Source: Azohydromonas aeria
GTDB lineage: Bacteria > Pseudomonadota > Gammaproteobacteria > Burkholderiales > Burkholderiaceae_C
DNA: 64,000 bases
NCBI RefSeq assembly: GCF_009760915.1
Contig: NZ_VIDQ01000006.1
Location: 1-64,000 of the forward strand
Direction of reading: 5' to 3'
Every line of letters starts with the position of its first letter. Positions within the stretch are counted from its first letter, which is position 1. Below the pieces are notes generated by a model that saw only the letters and a program-made list of their open reading frames with translations, searched no databases and was not told the origin of the DNA. Shown piece after piece: positions 10,534 to 20,648 of the stretch. The translations under genes were made by a program, and so were the position numbers.

Positions 10534-11990
10534 GCGCCGCGCCCACGGCCGCGCGGCTGTCGCTGCGCGCGCGGCTGCTGCTGGGCATCCTGGTGCCGGT
10601 GCTGGCGCTGGTGGTGTTCAACAGCTGGGGCCTGTACCGGCAGGCGCTGCGCGCGGCCGACGTGGCCTACGACCGCACGCTGCTGGCCACGGCCAAGTCC
10701 ATCGGCGAGCTGCTGTACCTGCGGCGCGAGGGCAGCCACGTGCGGCTGCACGCCACCGTGCCCTACGCGGCACTGGAGGCCTTCGAGGCCGACACGCGCA
10801 GCCGGCTCTACTACCGCGTCAACGGCTTCGACGGCGAGCTGATCTCGGGCTTCGAGGCCCTGCCGCGCTGGCAGGGCCGCATCCCGGACCGCCCGCCCTA
10901 CGCGGCGCTGGTGGACTTCTACGATGGCCAGTACCAGGGCGTGCCGGTGCGCATGGCGGTGCTGCTGCAGCCGGTGGCCTCGGAGCTGGGCCGGGGCATG
11001 GCGACGATCCAGGTGGCCGAGACGCTGGACCTGCGCCGCGCGCTGGCGCGCGAGGTGCTGCTCGACACGCTGTGGCGCCAGGCGCTGCTGCTGGGCGTGA
11101 TCGCGCTGGTGGTGGTGGCGGTGGTGCAGCGCGCCACCGCCCCGGTGCGCCGGCTCAGTGAGGAGCTGCAGCAGCGCGACGAGGCGGCGCTGACACCCAT
11201 CCACGCCCCGGACGCGCCGCGCGAGCTGCAGCCGCTGATCGCCGCGGCCAACGGCTTCATGGCGCGGCTGGCTCATGCCGCGGCGCAGCAGCGGCGCTTC
11301 GTGCGCGACGCCTCGCACCAGCTGCGCACGCCGCTGGCGGTGCTCAAGGTGCAGGTGCAGTCGGCGCGGCGCGGCGACGTGGCGCCGCAGCAGGCGCTGC
11401 AGGAGATCGACACCACCGTGGAGCGCGCCACGCAGCTGGTGGCGCAGATGCTGGCGCTGGCCAAGGTCGAGCAGCTGCGCCGGCAGAGCGACGCGCCGGT
11501 GAGCGACTGGGCCGGGATCGTGCACGCGCTGGCGCTGGAGCTCTCCGCGCTGATCGCGCAGCGCGGCCTGGACTTCGAGCTGGACCTGGGCGGCGGTGCC
11601 GCGCCGGTGCGCGCGCACGAGTGGGCGCTGCGCGAGCTCACGCGCAACCTGCTGCACAACGCCATCCGCCACACGCGCTCGCTGCTGCGGGTGCGGCTGG
11701 AGCGCGTGGGCGGCCAGGCCGTGCTTACCATCCGCGACGACGGGCCCGGCATACCGGCCGAGCAGCGGCAGCATCTTTTCGAGCCCTTTGCCGCCTCCAC
11801 CAGTGCCGGCGGCTCGGGCCTTGGGCTTGCGATTTGCCACGACATCGTCATGTCCCTGGGCGGCCGCATCGAGCTGCTGGACCGCGGCGCGGCGCCCCGC
11901 GTCGAAGGCCTGGATGCCGTCGTGCGGCTGGCGCTCGTGCCCCAGGCCGAGGCCGACACGGAAGAAAACCGCCGCCGGCAAGACTCCTGA
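10530..11990 (+). CDS. tctE: Sensor histidine kinase TctE
   Basis: A 486-residue membrane histidine kinase, partner of TctD. I start it at GTG 10530, which overlaps the tctD stop (GTGA); the frame is open further upstream but only inside tctD. Two membrane segments (~14-34 and ~185-205) flank a periplasmic sensor domain of about 150 residues that fits the 2CSK_N type, with YRVNGFDGELISG inside. The cytoplasmic part has a HisKA dimerisation domain with phosphoacceptor His263 in DASHQLRTPLA, then an HATPase domain with N box (NLLHNAIRHT), G1 (DDGPGIP) and G2 (SGLGLAI). It ends with the transmitter and carries no receiver domain. Such sensors detect tricarboxylates or related acids, and the ligand here is inferred from the neighbouring transporter. 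Confidence 0.92.
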   Translation: MSAAPTAARLSLRARLLLGILVPVLALVVFNSWGLYRQALRAADVAYDRTLLATAKSIGELLYLRREGSHVRLHATVPYAALEAFEADTRSRLYYRVNGFDGELISGFEALPRWQGRIPDRPPYAALVDFYDGQYQGVPVRMAVLLQPVASELGRGMATIQVAETLDLRRALAREVLLDTLWRQALLLGVIALVVVAVVQRATAPVRRLSEELQQRDEAALTPIHAPDAPRELQPLIAAANGFMARLAHAAAQQRRFVRDASHQLRTPLAVLKVQVQSARRGDVAPQQALQEIDTTVERATQLVAQMLALAKVEQLRRQSDAPVSDWAGIVHALALELSALIAQRGLDFELDLGGGAAPVRAHEWALRELTRNLLHNAIRHTRSLLRVRLERVGGQAVLTIRDDGPGIPAEQRQHLFEPFAASTSAGGSGLGLAICHDIVMSLGGRIELLDRGAAPRVEGLDAVVRLALVPQAEADTEENRRRQDS

Positions 11991-12014
11991 CAAGACCTCC
12001 GACAATCGCGCCCC

Positions 12015-12452
12015 ATGATCGAACTGCCCCTTCAAGAACGCGTACGGCTGGACAAGTGGCTGTGGGCGGCCCGCTTCTTCAAGACCCGCGGCCTGGCCGC
12101 GGAGGAGATCGGCAAGAACCGCATCAGCGTCAACGGCCAGGTGGCCAAGGCCTCGCGCGAGCTCAAGGCCGGCGACCGCGTCTCCTGGCGCCAGCAGGGC
12201 GTGGTGCGCGAGGTCGAGGTGCTTGCTTTAAGCGAGATCCGCGGCCCGGCGCCGCTGGCCCAGACCCTGTACGTGGAGACGCCCGAGAGCCTGGAGGCGC
12301 GCCGCGTCGCCGCCGAGCAGCGGCGCCAGGGCATCGAGCCGGCGCAGGCGATTGCCGGCGGCCGGCCCACCAAGCGCGACCGGCGCGAGCTCGAGCGCGA
12401 GTCCCGGGGCCGCGTCGAGTGGGACCGCTGGAGCGCCAAGCTCGGCGACTAG
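12015..12452 (+). CDS. hslR: Hsp15-like S4-domain RNA-binding protein
   Basis: A 145-residue protein with an N-terminal S4 RNA-binding domain (residues ~9-70): RLDKWLWAARFFKTR and GKNRISVNGQVAKASRELKAGDRV are the family signature. The C-terminal third is highly basic (GGRPTKRDRRELERESRGR), as in Hsp15, which binds the 50S subunit carrying a stranded nascent chain and peptidyl-tRNA and helps recycle it after heat stress. The ATG at 12015 has a nearby GACAATCGC element that could be a -10 just upstream, leaving a very short leader. Its position immediately before grpE-dnaK-dnaJ fits a heat-shock role, although a terminator separates it from grpE. Confidence 0.9.
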   Translation: MIELPLQERVRLDKWLWAARFFKTRGLAAEEIGKNRISVNGQVAKASRELKAGDRVSWRQQGVVREVEVLALSEIRGPAPLAQTLYVETPESLEARRVAAEQRRQGIEPAQAIAGGRPTKRDRRELERESRGRVEWDRWSAKLGD

Positions 12453-12511
12453 CGCCATGGCGCTCCGGCCGCGGCGGCCCTCCTCTTCCGATGGCCCCCA
12501 TGACACGCGCG

Positions 12512-12543
12512 GCGGCCTGCCCAAGCGGCGGGCCGCTTTTTTT
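12512..12543 (+). terminator. Rho-independent terminator after hslR
   Basis: GCGGCCTGCC (12512-12521) pairs with GGCGGGCCGC (12527-12536), allowing one T-G pair, around a CAAGC loop, followed by seven T residues (12537-12543). It is a strong plus-strand terminator and isolates hslR from the grpE promoter that begins about 10 bp later. Confidence 0.88.
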
Positions 12544-12553
12544 CATTGACCCT

Positions 12554-12581
12554 CTTGAAGCCCGGGGGATAGCCCCCAGGT
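12554..12581 (+). promoter_or_regulatory. Sigma-32-like heat-shock promoter of grpE
   Basis: CTTGAA (12554-12559) and CCCCAGGT (12574-12581) are separated by 14 nt and match the heat-shock consensus CTTGAAA-N11-15-CCCCATNT well. The predicted transcription start is near 12587-12589. The spacer contains a GGGGG-ATAG-CCCCC inverted repeat (12564-12577) overlapping the -10 box. Confidence 0.72.
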
Positions 12582-12608
12582 GCCGAGTCGATGGAGTCCA
12601 CGACACCC

Positions 12609-13190
12609 ATGAACCCTAACGACCACACCACCACGCCCGAGGCGGCCGCCGTGCCGCCGGCCGCCGACAACGCCGCCGCAACCCCTGACACCGCCGCGCC
12701 CAGCGGCGCCGCCGAGGCCTCGGCCGCGGCGCCCTCGCTGGAGCAGCGCCTGAGCGAGCTCGAAGCGCGCCACGCCGAGGTGTCCGAGGCCTACCTGCGC
12801 GCCAAGGCCGAGACCGAGAACGTGCGCCGCCGTTCCGAGGAGGAAGTGGCCAAGGCCCGCAAGTTCGCCGTCGAGGCCTTCGCCGAGAGCCTGCTGCCCG
12901 TCAAGGACAGCCTGGAGGCGGCCATCGCCAACCCCGACGCCAATCCGCAGCTGGTGCTCGAAGGCGTGCAGGCCACGCTGCGCCAGCTCAGCCAGGCGCT
13001 GGAGCGCAACAAGGTCATCGAAGTCGCCCCGCCCGCGGGCACGCGCTTCGACCCGCACCAGCACCAGGCCATCAGCATGATCCCCGCCGACCAGGACCCC
13101 AACACGGTCGTCACCGTGCTGCAGAAGGGTTACCTGATCGCCGAGCGCGTGCTGCGCCCGGCGCTCGTCACGGTGGCCGCGCCGAAGTAA
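12609..13190 (+). CDS. grpE: Nucleotide exchange factor GrpE
   Basis: A 193-residue protein that releases ADP from DnaK and resets its chaperone cycle. Residues ~1-45 are a low-complexity Ala/Pro/Thr tail, ~45-100 form the long dimerising helix ([27 protein letters not shown]), and the C-terminal half is the beta-wing domain with the signature [13 protein letters not shown] and [21 protein letters not shown] use ATG 12609 because it has a GGAG upstream. An in-frame ATG at 12591 would lie only about 3 nt after the start site expected from the heat-shock promoter and would be almost leaderless. It is the first gene of the grpE-dnaK-dnaJ cluster. Confidence 0.95.
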   Translation: MNPNDHTTTPEAAAVPPAADNAAATPDTAAPSGAAEASAAAPSLEQRLSELEARHAEVSEAYLRAKAETENVRRRSEEEVAKARKFAVEAFAESLLPVKDSLEAAIANPDANPQLVLEGVQATLRQLSQALERNKVIEVAPPAGTRFDPHQHQAISMIPADQDPNTVVTVLQKGYLIAERVLRPALVTVAAPK

Positions 13191-13201
13191 AGACCTGAGC
13201 C

Positions 13202-13239
13202 GCCGCGCGGTCTTGAAAGCGCGCCGCGCGGCCGCAATT
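13202..13239 (+). promoter_or_regulatory. Sigma-32-like promoter of dnaK embedded in a 9-bp inverted repeat
   Basis: A perfect CTTGAAA (13212-13218) is followed after 13 nt by CCGCAATT (13232-13239), which matches five of the seven fixed positions of CCCCATNT. The -35 lies in the loop between perfect inverted repeat arms GCCGCGCGG (13202-13210) and CCGCGCGGC (13224-13232). The arms could form a hairpin in grpE read-through mRNA or act as an operator. There is no CIRCE element. Confidence 0.6.
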
Positions 13240-13278
13240 CCCGGACAAGCAGACAACATCTCCAACAGGAGCACCCCC

Positions 13279-15234
<1,956 letters not shown>

Positions 15235-15271
15235 CGCGCCGCTGAGCCTTCAGCCCGATCTTCCATAAACA

Positions 15272-15308
15272 CCCCCGTGTGGGCTCCAGGCGCACACGGG
15301 GGCTTTTT
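15272..15308 (+). terminator. Rho-independent terminator between dnaK and dnaJ
   Basis: CCCCCGTGTG (15272-15281) and CACACGGGGG (15293-15302) form a perfect 10-bp stem with an 11-nt loop, followed by C and five T residues (15304-15308). dnaJ begins only 20 bp later, too close for an obvious separate promoter. The hairpin therefore probably acts as a partial terminator that lowers dnaJ expression relative to dnaK. Confidence 0.85.
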
Positions 15309-15328
15309 GCATCGACGCAGCAATCGCC

Positions 15329-16486
15329 ATGGCAAAGCGTGATTACTACGAGGTCCTCGGACTGGCCAAGAACGCCAGCGAGGAGGACATCAAGAAGGCC
15401 TACCGCAAGCTGGCCATGAAATACCACCCCGACCGCAATCAGGGTGAGGACGCGGACGCCAAGAAGGCCGAGGAGAAGTTCAAGGAGGCCAAGGAGGCCT
15501 ACGAGATGCTCTCCGACCCGCAAAAGCGCGCCGCCTACGACCAGTACGGCCACGCGGGCGTGGACCCGAACATGGGCGCCGGCCGCGGCCCGGGCCCGGA
15601 AGGCTTCGGCGGCTTCGCCGAGGCCTTCGGCGACATCTTCGGCGACCTCTTCGGACAGGGCGGCGCCGGCGGCGGCCGCCGCGGCCCCAGTGGCCAGCAG
15701 GTCTATCGCGGCGGTGATCTCAGCTACACGATGGAGATCACGCTGGAGGAAGCGGCCAACGGCAAGGAAACGCCCATCCGCATCCCGAGCTGGGAGGGCT
15801 GCGAGACCTGCCACGGCTCCGGCGCCAAGCCCGGCACCAGCCCCAAGCCCTGCCCGTCCTGCGGCGGCTCGGGCACGGTGCACCTGCGCCAGGGCTTCTT
15901 CAGCATCCAGCAGACGTGCCCGCACTGCCACGGCAGCGGGCGCATCATTCCCGAGCCCTGCACCACCTGCAACGGCGCGGGCAAGCTGCGCAAGCAGAAG
16001 ACGCTGGAGGTGAAGATTCCCGCCGGCATCAACGAGGGCATGCGCATCCGCTCCGCCGGCAACGGCGAGCCCGGCACCAACGGCGGCCCGCCGGGGGACC
16101 TCTACATCGAGATCCGCATCAAGCCGCACGAGATCTTCGAGCGCGACGGCGACGACCTGCACTGCTCCGTGCCGGTGAGCATGACGCTCGCCGCCCTGGG
16201 CGGCGCGGTGGAAGTGCCGACGCTGGGTGGCAAGGCCGAGATCGAGCTGCCCGAAGGCACCCAGCACGGCAAGACCTTCAGGCTGCGCGGCAAGGGCATC
16301 AAGGGCCTGCGCTCCAGCTATCCCGGCGACCTCTACTGCCACGTCGCGGTGGAGACGCCGGTCAAGCTCACCGAGCACCAGCGCAAGCTGCTCAAGGAAC
16401 TCGACGAGTCCTTCAAGAAGTCCGGCGACCGCCACTCGCCCAACGCCAAGAGCTTCACCGACCGCATCAAGGACCTGTTCAAGTAG
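15329..16486 (+). CDS. dnaJ: Co-chaperone DnaJ (Hsp40)
   Basis: A 385-residue type I Hsp40 that delivers substrates to DnaK and stimulates its ATPase. The J domain (~4-72) contains the essential H33-P34-D35 motif. A long Gly/Phe-rich region (~75-125) follows, then the zinc domain with four CxxCxGxG repeats ([32 protein letters not shown], residues ~150-225), and C-terminal peptide-binding domains beginning [14 protein letters not shown]. All zinc ligands are present. The ATG has no good Shine-Dalgarno in the 20 bp after the dnaK terminator, consistent with expression through read-through. A strong terminator follows. Confidence 0.98.
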   Translation: MAKRDYYEVLGLAKNASEEDIKKAYRKLAMKYHPDRNQGEDADAKKAEEKFKEAKEAYEMLSDPQKRAAYDQYGHAGVDPNMGAGRGPGPEGFGGFAEAFGDIFGDLFGQGGAGGGRRGPSGQQVYRGGDLSYTMEITLEEAANGKETPIRIPSWEGCETCHGSGAKPGTSPKPCPSCGGSGTVHLRQGFFSIQQTCPHCHGSGRIIPEPCTTCNGAGKLRKQKTLEVKIPAGINEGMRIRSAGNGEPGTNGGPPGDLYIEIRIKPHEIFERDGDDLHCSVPVSMTLAALGGAVEVPTLGGKAEIELPEGTQHGKTFRLRGKGIKGLRSSYPGDLYCHVAVETPVKLTEHQRKLLKELDESFKKSGDRHSPNAKSFTDRIKDLFK

Positions 16487-16561
16487 GCCGCCCGGGCACT
16501 GCGGGCCCGGCGCTAGGCAGCGAGCAGGGGCCCGGGGTTGCCGGGCGACGCTCGCCACAAC

Positions 16562-16606
16562 GAAGAAGCCCCGCGGCGCCTTTGGGCGCCACGGGGCTTT
16601 TTCTTC
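16562..16606 (+). terminator. Long bidirectional-type terminator after dnaJ
   Basis: GAAGAAGCCCCG-CGGCGCC and GGCGCC-A-CGGGGCTTTTTCTTC form a long hairpin around a TTTG loop, with a T-run at 16598-16602 on the plus strand and A-rich flank on the other side. It ends the grpE-dnaK-dnaJ transcription unit. Confidence 0.85.
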
Positions 16607-16659
16607 GTCCGCCGGCGGCTTCGGGCCGGCCCGGGCGCAGGCCGCCGCAGCGCCCTCGC

Positions 16660-16746
16660 ATGGTCAAATATTCGGATACTTTTGAAACATCCTAGATATT
16701 CGTGCGGCGGGTATTGAAAACCAATAGTGAAAAATAAACCTGCCTG
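16660..16746. other. AT-rich intergenic patch downstream of dnaJ
   Basis: About 80 bp here are strikingly AT-rich (GTCAAATATTCGGATACTT onward) in a region otherwise close to 70% GC by eye. It contains no open frame of note. It borders the 3' end of the LTA-synthase-family gene and includes that gene's terminator. It may mark the edge of an acquired segment or simply be a terminator-rich spacer. Confidence 0.5.
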
Positions 16747-16755
16747 TCAGGGCAG
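16728..16755 (-). terminator. Rho-independent terminator of the LTA-synthase-family gene
   Basis: On the minus strand CTGCC (16755-16751) pairs with GGCAG (16744-16740) around a loop that contains the stop codon, followed by GTTTATTTTTC. The stem is short (5-7 bp) but the T-rich tail is clear. Confidence 0.6.
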
Positions 16756-18687
16756 TGGTGCCGCGTCGGCGCGCAGCTGGCCCTTCCCGTAGGCGTCGGC
16801 GGCAACCTGGTAGTAGGCGATGGCCTCCTCGTGCAGCTGGCGGCTCAAGCCGTCGTCGGGCGCCTCCAGGCCGGTATCGGCATCGACCACGCGCGAGCGC
16901 GCGCCGGGCTTGAGCTCAACCACGCGGCCGCTCCCGTAGTAGCCCACCGTCTGGTAGTTGGCCAGCAGCGCGCGCTGGTGCCGCTGGCCCTCGCGCAGGA
17001 TGTCCTGGCCAAAGAAGCGGCTGTGGTAGCTGAAGTTCAGCAGGCCGAGGATCGTGGGCGCGACGTCGATCTGCGAGGCAATGCTGTCCACGCGCCCCGG
17101 CGCAACGTGCTTCGGGGCGTAGATCACCATCGGGATGTGGTAGCTGGCCGGCGGCAGCTCCTGGCGGCCGCGGCCGTTATGGGTGTGGTCGGCCACGATC
17201 ACGAACACCGTGTCGTCGAACCAGGCTTTCCGCCGTGCGCGCGCGATGAAGTCGCCGATGGCCCAGTCGGTGTACTTCACGCCGCCCTCGCGCCCGCTCT
17301 TCGACGGGATGTCGATGCGCCCTTCCGGGTACGTGAAGGGCCGGTGGTTGGAGGTCGTCATCACGTGCGCGAAGAACGGCCGCCCGGCGGCGGCGCGCTG
17401 GTCGAGCTCGCGCAGCGCCAGCGTGAACAGGTCCTCGTCGGCCACGCCCCAGATGTTCTCGAAGTGGATGTCCTGGGCTTTCAGCGCCGTGCGGTCCACC
17501 ACGGTGTAGCCGTTGCCGCCGAAGAAGGCGTTCATGTTGTCGAAGTAGCCGTAGCCGCCGTAGATGTAGAGCGGCTCGTAGCCCTTGCTCCTGAACACCT
17601 CGCCCACCGTGAAGAGCTGGGCGTTGTCCGGGCGCTTGACGATGGAGTGGCCCGGCGTGGGCGGCACGCTCAGGGACAGCGCTTCCAGTCCGCGCACGGT
17701 GCGCGTGCCCGTGGCGTACAGCCGCGTGAACAGCAGTCCCTCCTGCGCCAGGCGGTCCAGGTTCGGCGTCAGGCCCTTCCCGTTGCCGAAGCTGCCCAGG
17801 AAGCTGGCCGAGAGGCTTTCCACCGACACCAGCACCACGTTGAGCCGCTTCTGCGGCCCGGCATGGAACACCTCGCGGTCGAAGGGGCGCGACGCATCGG
17901 GGCTCCCCAGCGCCAGCGCCAGTCCGGCCGCGGCCCTGGTGGCGGGCAGCGTGGCGTAGAAGCGGCCGTAGTCGATCTGGTTGTGCCAGAAGGCATGCCA
18001 GAAATCGAAGTAGCCGTTGCCCGCGAGCTCGTTGGCCTGCGCGTCGGTGCTGAATTCCTTGTAGCGCGCGTCCAGCCCGACACAGGCCAGCACCGGCGCG
18101 GCCGCCAGCAGCAGCGCCGCGGCGGCGCGCCGGCGCCAGCCGGCACGGCACTCGGCCCAGGCCAGCGACCCCTTCCCGAGCCGGCGCGCCAGCAGCGCCC
18201 ACACCGCCAGCGCCGCCACGCCCACGCCCGAGAGCAGCAGCGGCATGTCGTAGGACTCGCGGAGGTTGCCCAGCACCTCGCTGGTGTAGACCAGGTAGTC
18301 CACCGCGATGAAGTTGAAGCGCGAGGCGAACTCGTTCCAGAAGGTGAACTCCGATGCGCCGACGAACACCATCACCACGCACAGCGGCAGCAGCAGCGCC
18401 AGCAGCAGCCAGCGCGCGCCGCGCAGCCGCCGCGAGGGCCAGGCCAGCAGCAACCAGCCCAGCGGCGCCAGGAAGAAGGTGGCCACGCCCAGGTCGAACA
18501 GCGCGCCGATGCCCAGGATGGGCAGCAGCTTCCAGGGCAGCGCCAGCGACCACTGGCCGTTGAAGGCCAGCAGCCCCAGCCGCACCAGGGCGTTGAAGAT
18601 CAGGAAAGCCACCAGGAGCGGCAGCAGCAGGTGCAGGCGCCGGGGCAGCCAGCGGGCCAGGCTCGTGAACGGGGAAACGGGCGACAT
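16747..18687 (-). CDS. LTA-synthase-family membrane phosphoglycerol/phospho-transferase (sulfatase fold)
   Basis: A 646-residue inner-membrane protein. About five N-terminal helices (residues ~20-210) precede a periplasmic alkaline-phosphatase/sulfatase-fold domain. Its metal site starts at VVLVSVESLSASFLG, the probable nucleophile is the Thr in ATGTRTVRGLEA, and a distal metal motif is VIVADHTHN. LTA-synthase-like proteins of Gram-negatives transfer phosphoglycerol or related head groups to periplasmic glucans or other envelope polymers, and the acceptor here is unknown. The start at 18687 is preferred: 29 further upstream codons carry no start signal, although the Shine-Dalgarno is poor. 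It is divergent from an EptA-like phosphoethanolamine transferase 188 bp away, so the two may modify the envelope together. Confidence 0.85.
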   Translation of the reverse strand: MSPVSPFTSLARWLPRRLHLLLPLLVAFLIFNALVRLGLLAFNGQWSLALPWKLLPILGIGALFDLGVATFFLAPLGWLLLAWPSRRLRGARWLLLALLLPLCVVMVFVGASEFTFWNEFASRFNFIAVDYLVYTSEVLGNLRESYDMPLLLSGVGVAALAVWALLARRLGKGSLAWAECRAGWRRRAAAALLLAAAPVLACVGLDARYKEFSTDAQANELAGNGYFDFWHAFWHNQIDYGRFYATLPATRAAAGLALALGSPDASRPFDREVFHAGPQKRLNVVLVSVESLSASFLGSFGNGKGLTPNLDRLAQEGLLFTRLYATGTRTVRGLEALSLSVPPTPGHSIVKRPDNAQLFTVGEVFRSKGYEPLYIYGGYGYFDNMNAFFGGNGYTVVDRTALKAQDIHFENIWGVADEDLFTLALRELDQRAAAGRPFFAHVMTTSNHRPFTYPEGRIDIPSKSGREGGVKYTDWAIGDFIARARRKAWFDDTVFVIVADHTHNGRGRQELPPASYHIPMVIYAPKHVAPGRVDSIASQIDVAPTILGLLNFSYHSRFFGQDILREGQRHQRALLANYQTVGYYGSGRVVELKPGARSRVVDADTGLEAPDDGLSRQLHEEAIAYYQVAADAYGKGQLRADAAPLP

Positions 18688-18875
18688 GGAAAGCGATGTC
18701 GGTGCAACCGCGCCTTGACTTGAGACAAGCGCGCGAATGTGCCCGGGCAATGAAGCTTCAGGAGCCGCGCACACTGCCGGACCTTGCTGAAGGCGGTATT
18801 AAGGCGCAGTTGCACGCTACGGCTTCGGCGTGTGCCCGTTTGCGGACGCAGGGTGCCCGGGACAATCCCGCCCCG
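18688..18875. promoter_or_regulatory. Divergent control region between the two envelope phosphotransferase genes
   Basis: The 188 bp separate the minus-strand LTA-synthase-family start (18687) from the plus-strand EptA-like start (18876). CTTGACTTGAGACAAG near 18714-18729 contains a partial inverted repeat (CTTG/CAAG) and TTGACT, and GACAATCCCG near 18861 is a -10-like element shortly before the EptA start. No PmrA-type repeat could be confirmed by eye. Confidence 0.4.
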
Positions 18876-20585
18876 ATGAAATCGCGCCTGCTCTTTGCTC
18901 CTTCCAAAGCCCGGCCGTCGCGCCACGCCTGGAGCCCGCAGGGCCTGGTGCTGCTGTGCGCCCTGTGGTGCGCGGGACCCGGCAACTGGCCGCTGTGGCA
19001 GCGGCTGGCATCGCTGCCCGATCTCGATGGCCCGCGGCTGGCGCTGGTGGGCTCGGCCATGGGCCTGGGCATCGCCGGCATGCTGGCCGCGCTGCTGGCG
19101 CCGCTGGCGTGGCCGCGGCTGGTCAAGCCGCTGCTGAGCCTCGTGCTGCTGTGCACCGCGGGCGCGGCGCACTTCATCGGCAGCTACGGCGTGGTGCTGG
19201 ACCCGACCATGATGGTCAACGTGCTGCAGACCGACGCGAGGGAGGTGCGGGACCTGCTGGGCGCTCCGATGGCGCTGAGTTTCGCGGGCCTGGCGCTGCT
19301 GCCGATGCTGTGGCTGTGGCGCCGGCCGCTGCGCCGCCCCGGGATGCTGCGCGGGCTGGGACGCAACGCGGCACTGGTGCTGGGCGGACTGGCCCTGGCG
19401 GCCGGCCTGGTCTACGCCACCTTCGCCGACTTCTCCTCGCTGATGCGCAACCACTCGACGCTGCGCTACATGATCAGCCCGGTCAACGGCTGGTACTCGC
19501 TGGCGCGCGCCACGCTGGGCCCCGGCGCGAAGCAGCGGAAGCTGCCGCCGGCGCCGGTCGGCCGGGACGCCGTGCTCGCCGCGCGGCCCGTCGGCGCGCC
19601 GCCGCCGCTGCTGGTGCTGGTGGTGGGCGAGACGGCGCGCGCCGACCACTTTGAGCTCAACGGCTATGGCCGCCCCACCAACCCCGGCCTGTCGGCGCTG
19701 GGCGTGGCCAGCTTCACCGACGTCACCTCCTGCGGCACCAGCACCGCGGCCTCGCTGCCGTGCATGTTCTCGCTGCTTGGGCGCGAGGGCTTCCAGGCGC
19801 TCAAGGCGCCGCAGGAGAACCTGCTGGACGTGCTGCAGCACGCCGGGCTGGCGGTGCTGTGGGTGGACAACCAGTCCGGCTGCAAGGAGCTGTGCGACCG
19901 CGTGCACCAGGCCCACGCCGAAACCCCGGCGCCGGGCGCGCCGCCGCTGCCCCCGGGCCTGTGCCGCGACGGGGGCGCGTGCTTCGACATGGCGATGCTG
20001 CACGGGCTGGACGAGCGCCTGGCGCAGTTGCCCGAGGCCGCGCGCGCGCGCGGCGTGGTGATGGTGCTGCACCAGATGGGCAGCCACGGCCCGGCCTATT
20101 CGCTGCGCTCGCCGCCCGACATGAAGCCCTTCCAGCCCGAATGCACCAGCACCGCGCTGCAGCGCTGCGATCGGCAGGCGCTGGTGAACGCCTACGACAA
20201 CTCCATCGCCTACACCGACCGGCTGCTCACCGCGCTGGCCGGCTGGCTGCAGCAGCGCGCCGGTGCCTGGGCGCCGGGGCTGCTGTACGTGTCGGACCAC
20301 GGCGAGTCGCTGGGCGAGAACAACCTGTACCTGCACGGCCTGCCCTACGCCGTGGCGCCCCGCGCGCAGAAGCACGTGCCCTGGATTGCCTGGTGGCCGC
20401 AGGCGACCGAGGCAGCCACGGGCAACGACCTGGGCTGCCTGCGCCGGCAGCGCCAGCAGCCGCTGTCGCACGACCACCTCTCGCACAGCGTGCTGGGCTG
20501 GCTGCAGGTGCAGACGGCCGCCTACCGGGCCGAGCTGGACGTCTTCGGCCCCTGCCGGCACCCGCAGGCCGCCCGGCCGGACTGA
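18876..20585 (+). CDS. Lipid A phosphoethanolamine transferase, EptA-like
   Basis: A 569-residue inner-membrane protein that probably moves phosphoethanolamine from phosphatidylethanolamine to lipid A or another glycolipid, lowering negative charge and cationic-peptide binding. About five membrane helices fill residues ~20-190 (GLVLLCALWCAG, LALVGSAMGLGIAGMLAALL and others). The periplasmic catalytic domain starts at LLVLVVGETARADHFELNG. The nucleophile is the Thr in the CGTSTAASLPCMFS segment, and zinc ligands include Asp-His in YVSDHGESLGEN. Paired cysteines in the catalytic domain match disulfide positions of EptA/MCR relatives. The ATG at 18876 avoids a 60-codon upstream stretch with no homology character. 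Exact acceptor is uncertain (EptA versus EptB/EptC types). Confidence 0.88.
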   Translation: MKSRLLFAPSKARPSRHAWSPQGLVLLCALWCAGPGNWPLWQRLASLPDLDGPRLALVGSAMGLGIAGMLAALLAPLAWPRLVKPLLSLVLLCTAGAAHFIGSYGVVLDPTMMVNVLQTDAREVRDLLGAPMALSFAGLALLPMLWLWRRPLRRPGMLRGLGRNAALVLGGLALAAGLVYATFADFSSLMRNHSTLRYMISPVNGWYSLARATLGPGAKQRKLPPAPVGRDAVLAARPVGAPPPLLVLVVGETARADHFELNGYGRPTNPGLSALGVASFTDVTSCGTSTAASLPCMFSLLGREGFQALKAPQENLLDVLQHAGLAVLWVDNQSGCKELCDRVHQAHAETPAPGAPPLPPGLCRDGGACFDMAMLHGLDERLAQLPEAARARGVVMVLHQMGSHGPAYSLRSPPDMKPFQPECTSTALQRCDRQALVNAYDNSIAYTDRLLTALAGWLQQRAGAWAPGLLYVSDHGESLGENNLYLHGLPYAVAPRAQKHVPWIAWWPQATEAATGNDLGCLRRQRQQPLSHDHLSHSVLGWLQVQTAAYRAELDVFGPCRHPQAARPD

Positions 20586-20648
20586 GCACGGGGCCGCTTT
20601 CCCGGACAGGGGCCGGGACCGCGGCGCGCCGCCGCCCGCCGCTTCGGC

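Noticed and set aside
13191-13278. CIRCE operator (HrcA) before dnaK
   Set aside because: The inverted repeat sequence and 13-nt spacer do not match TTAGCACTC-N9-GAGTGCTAA.
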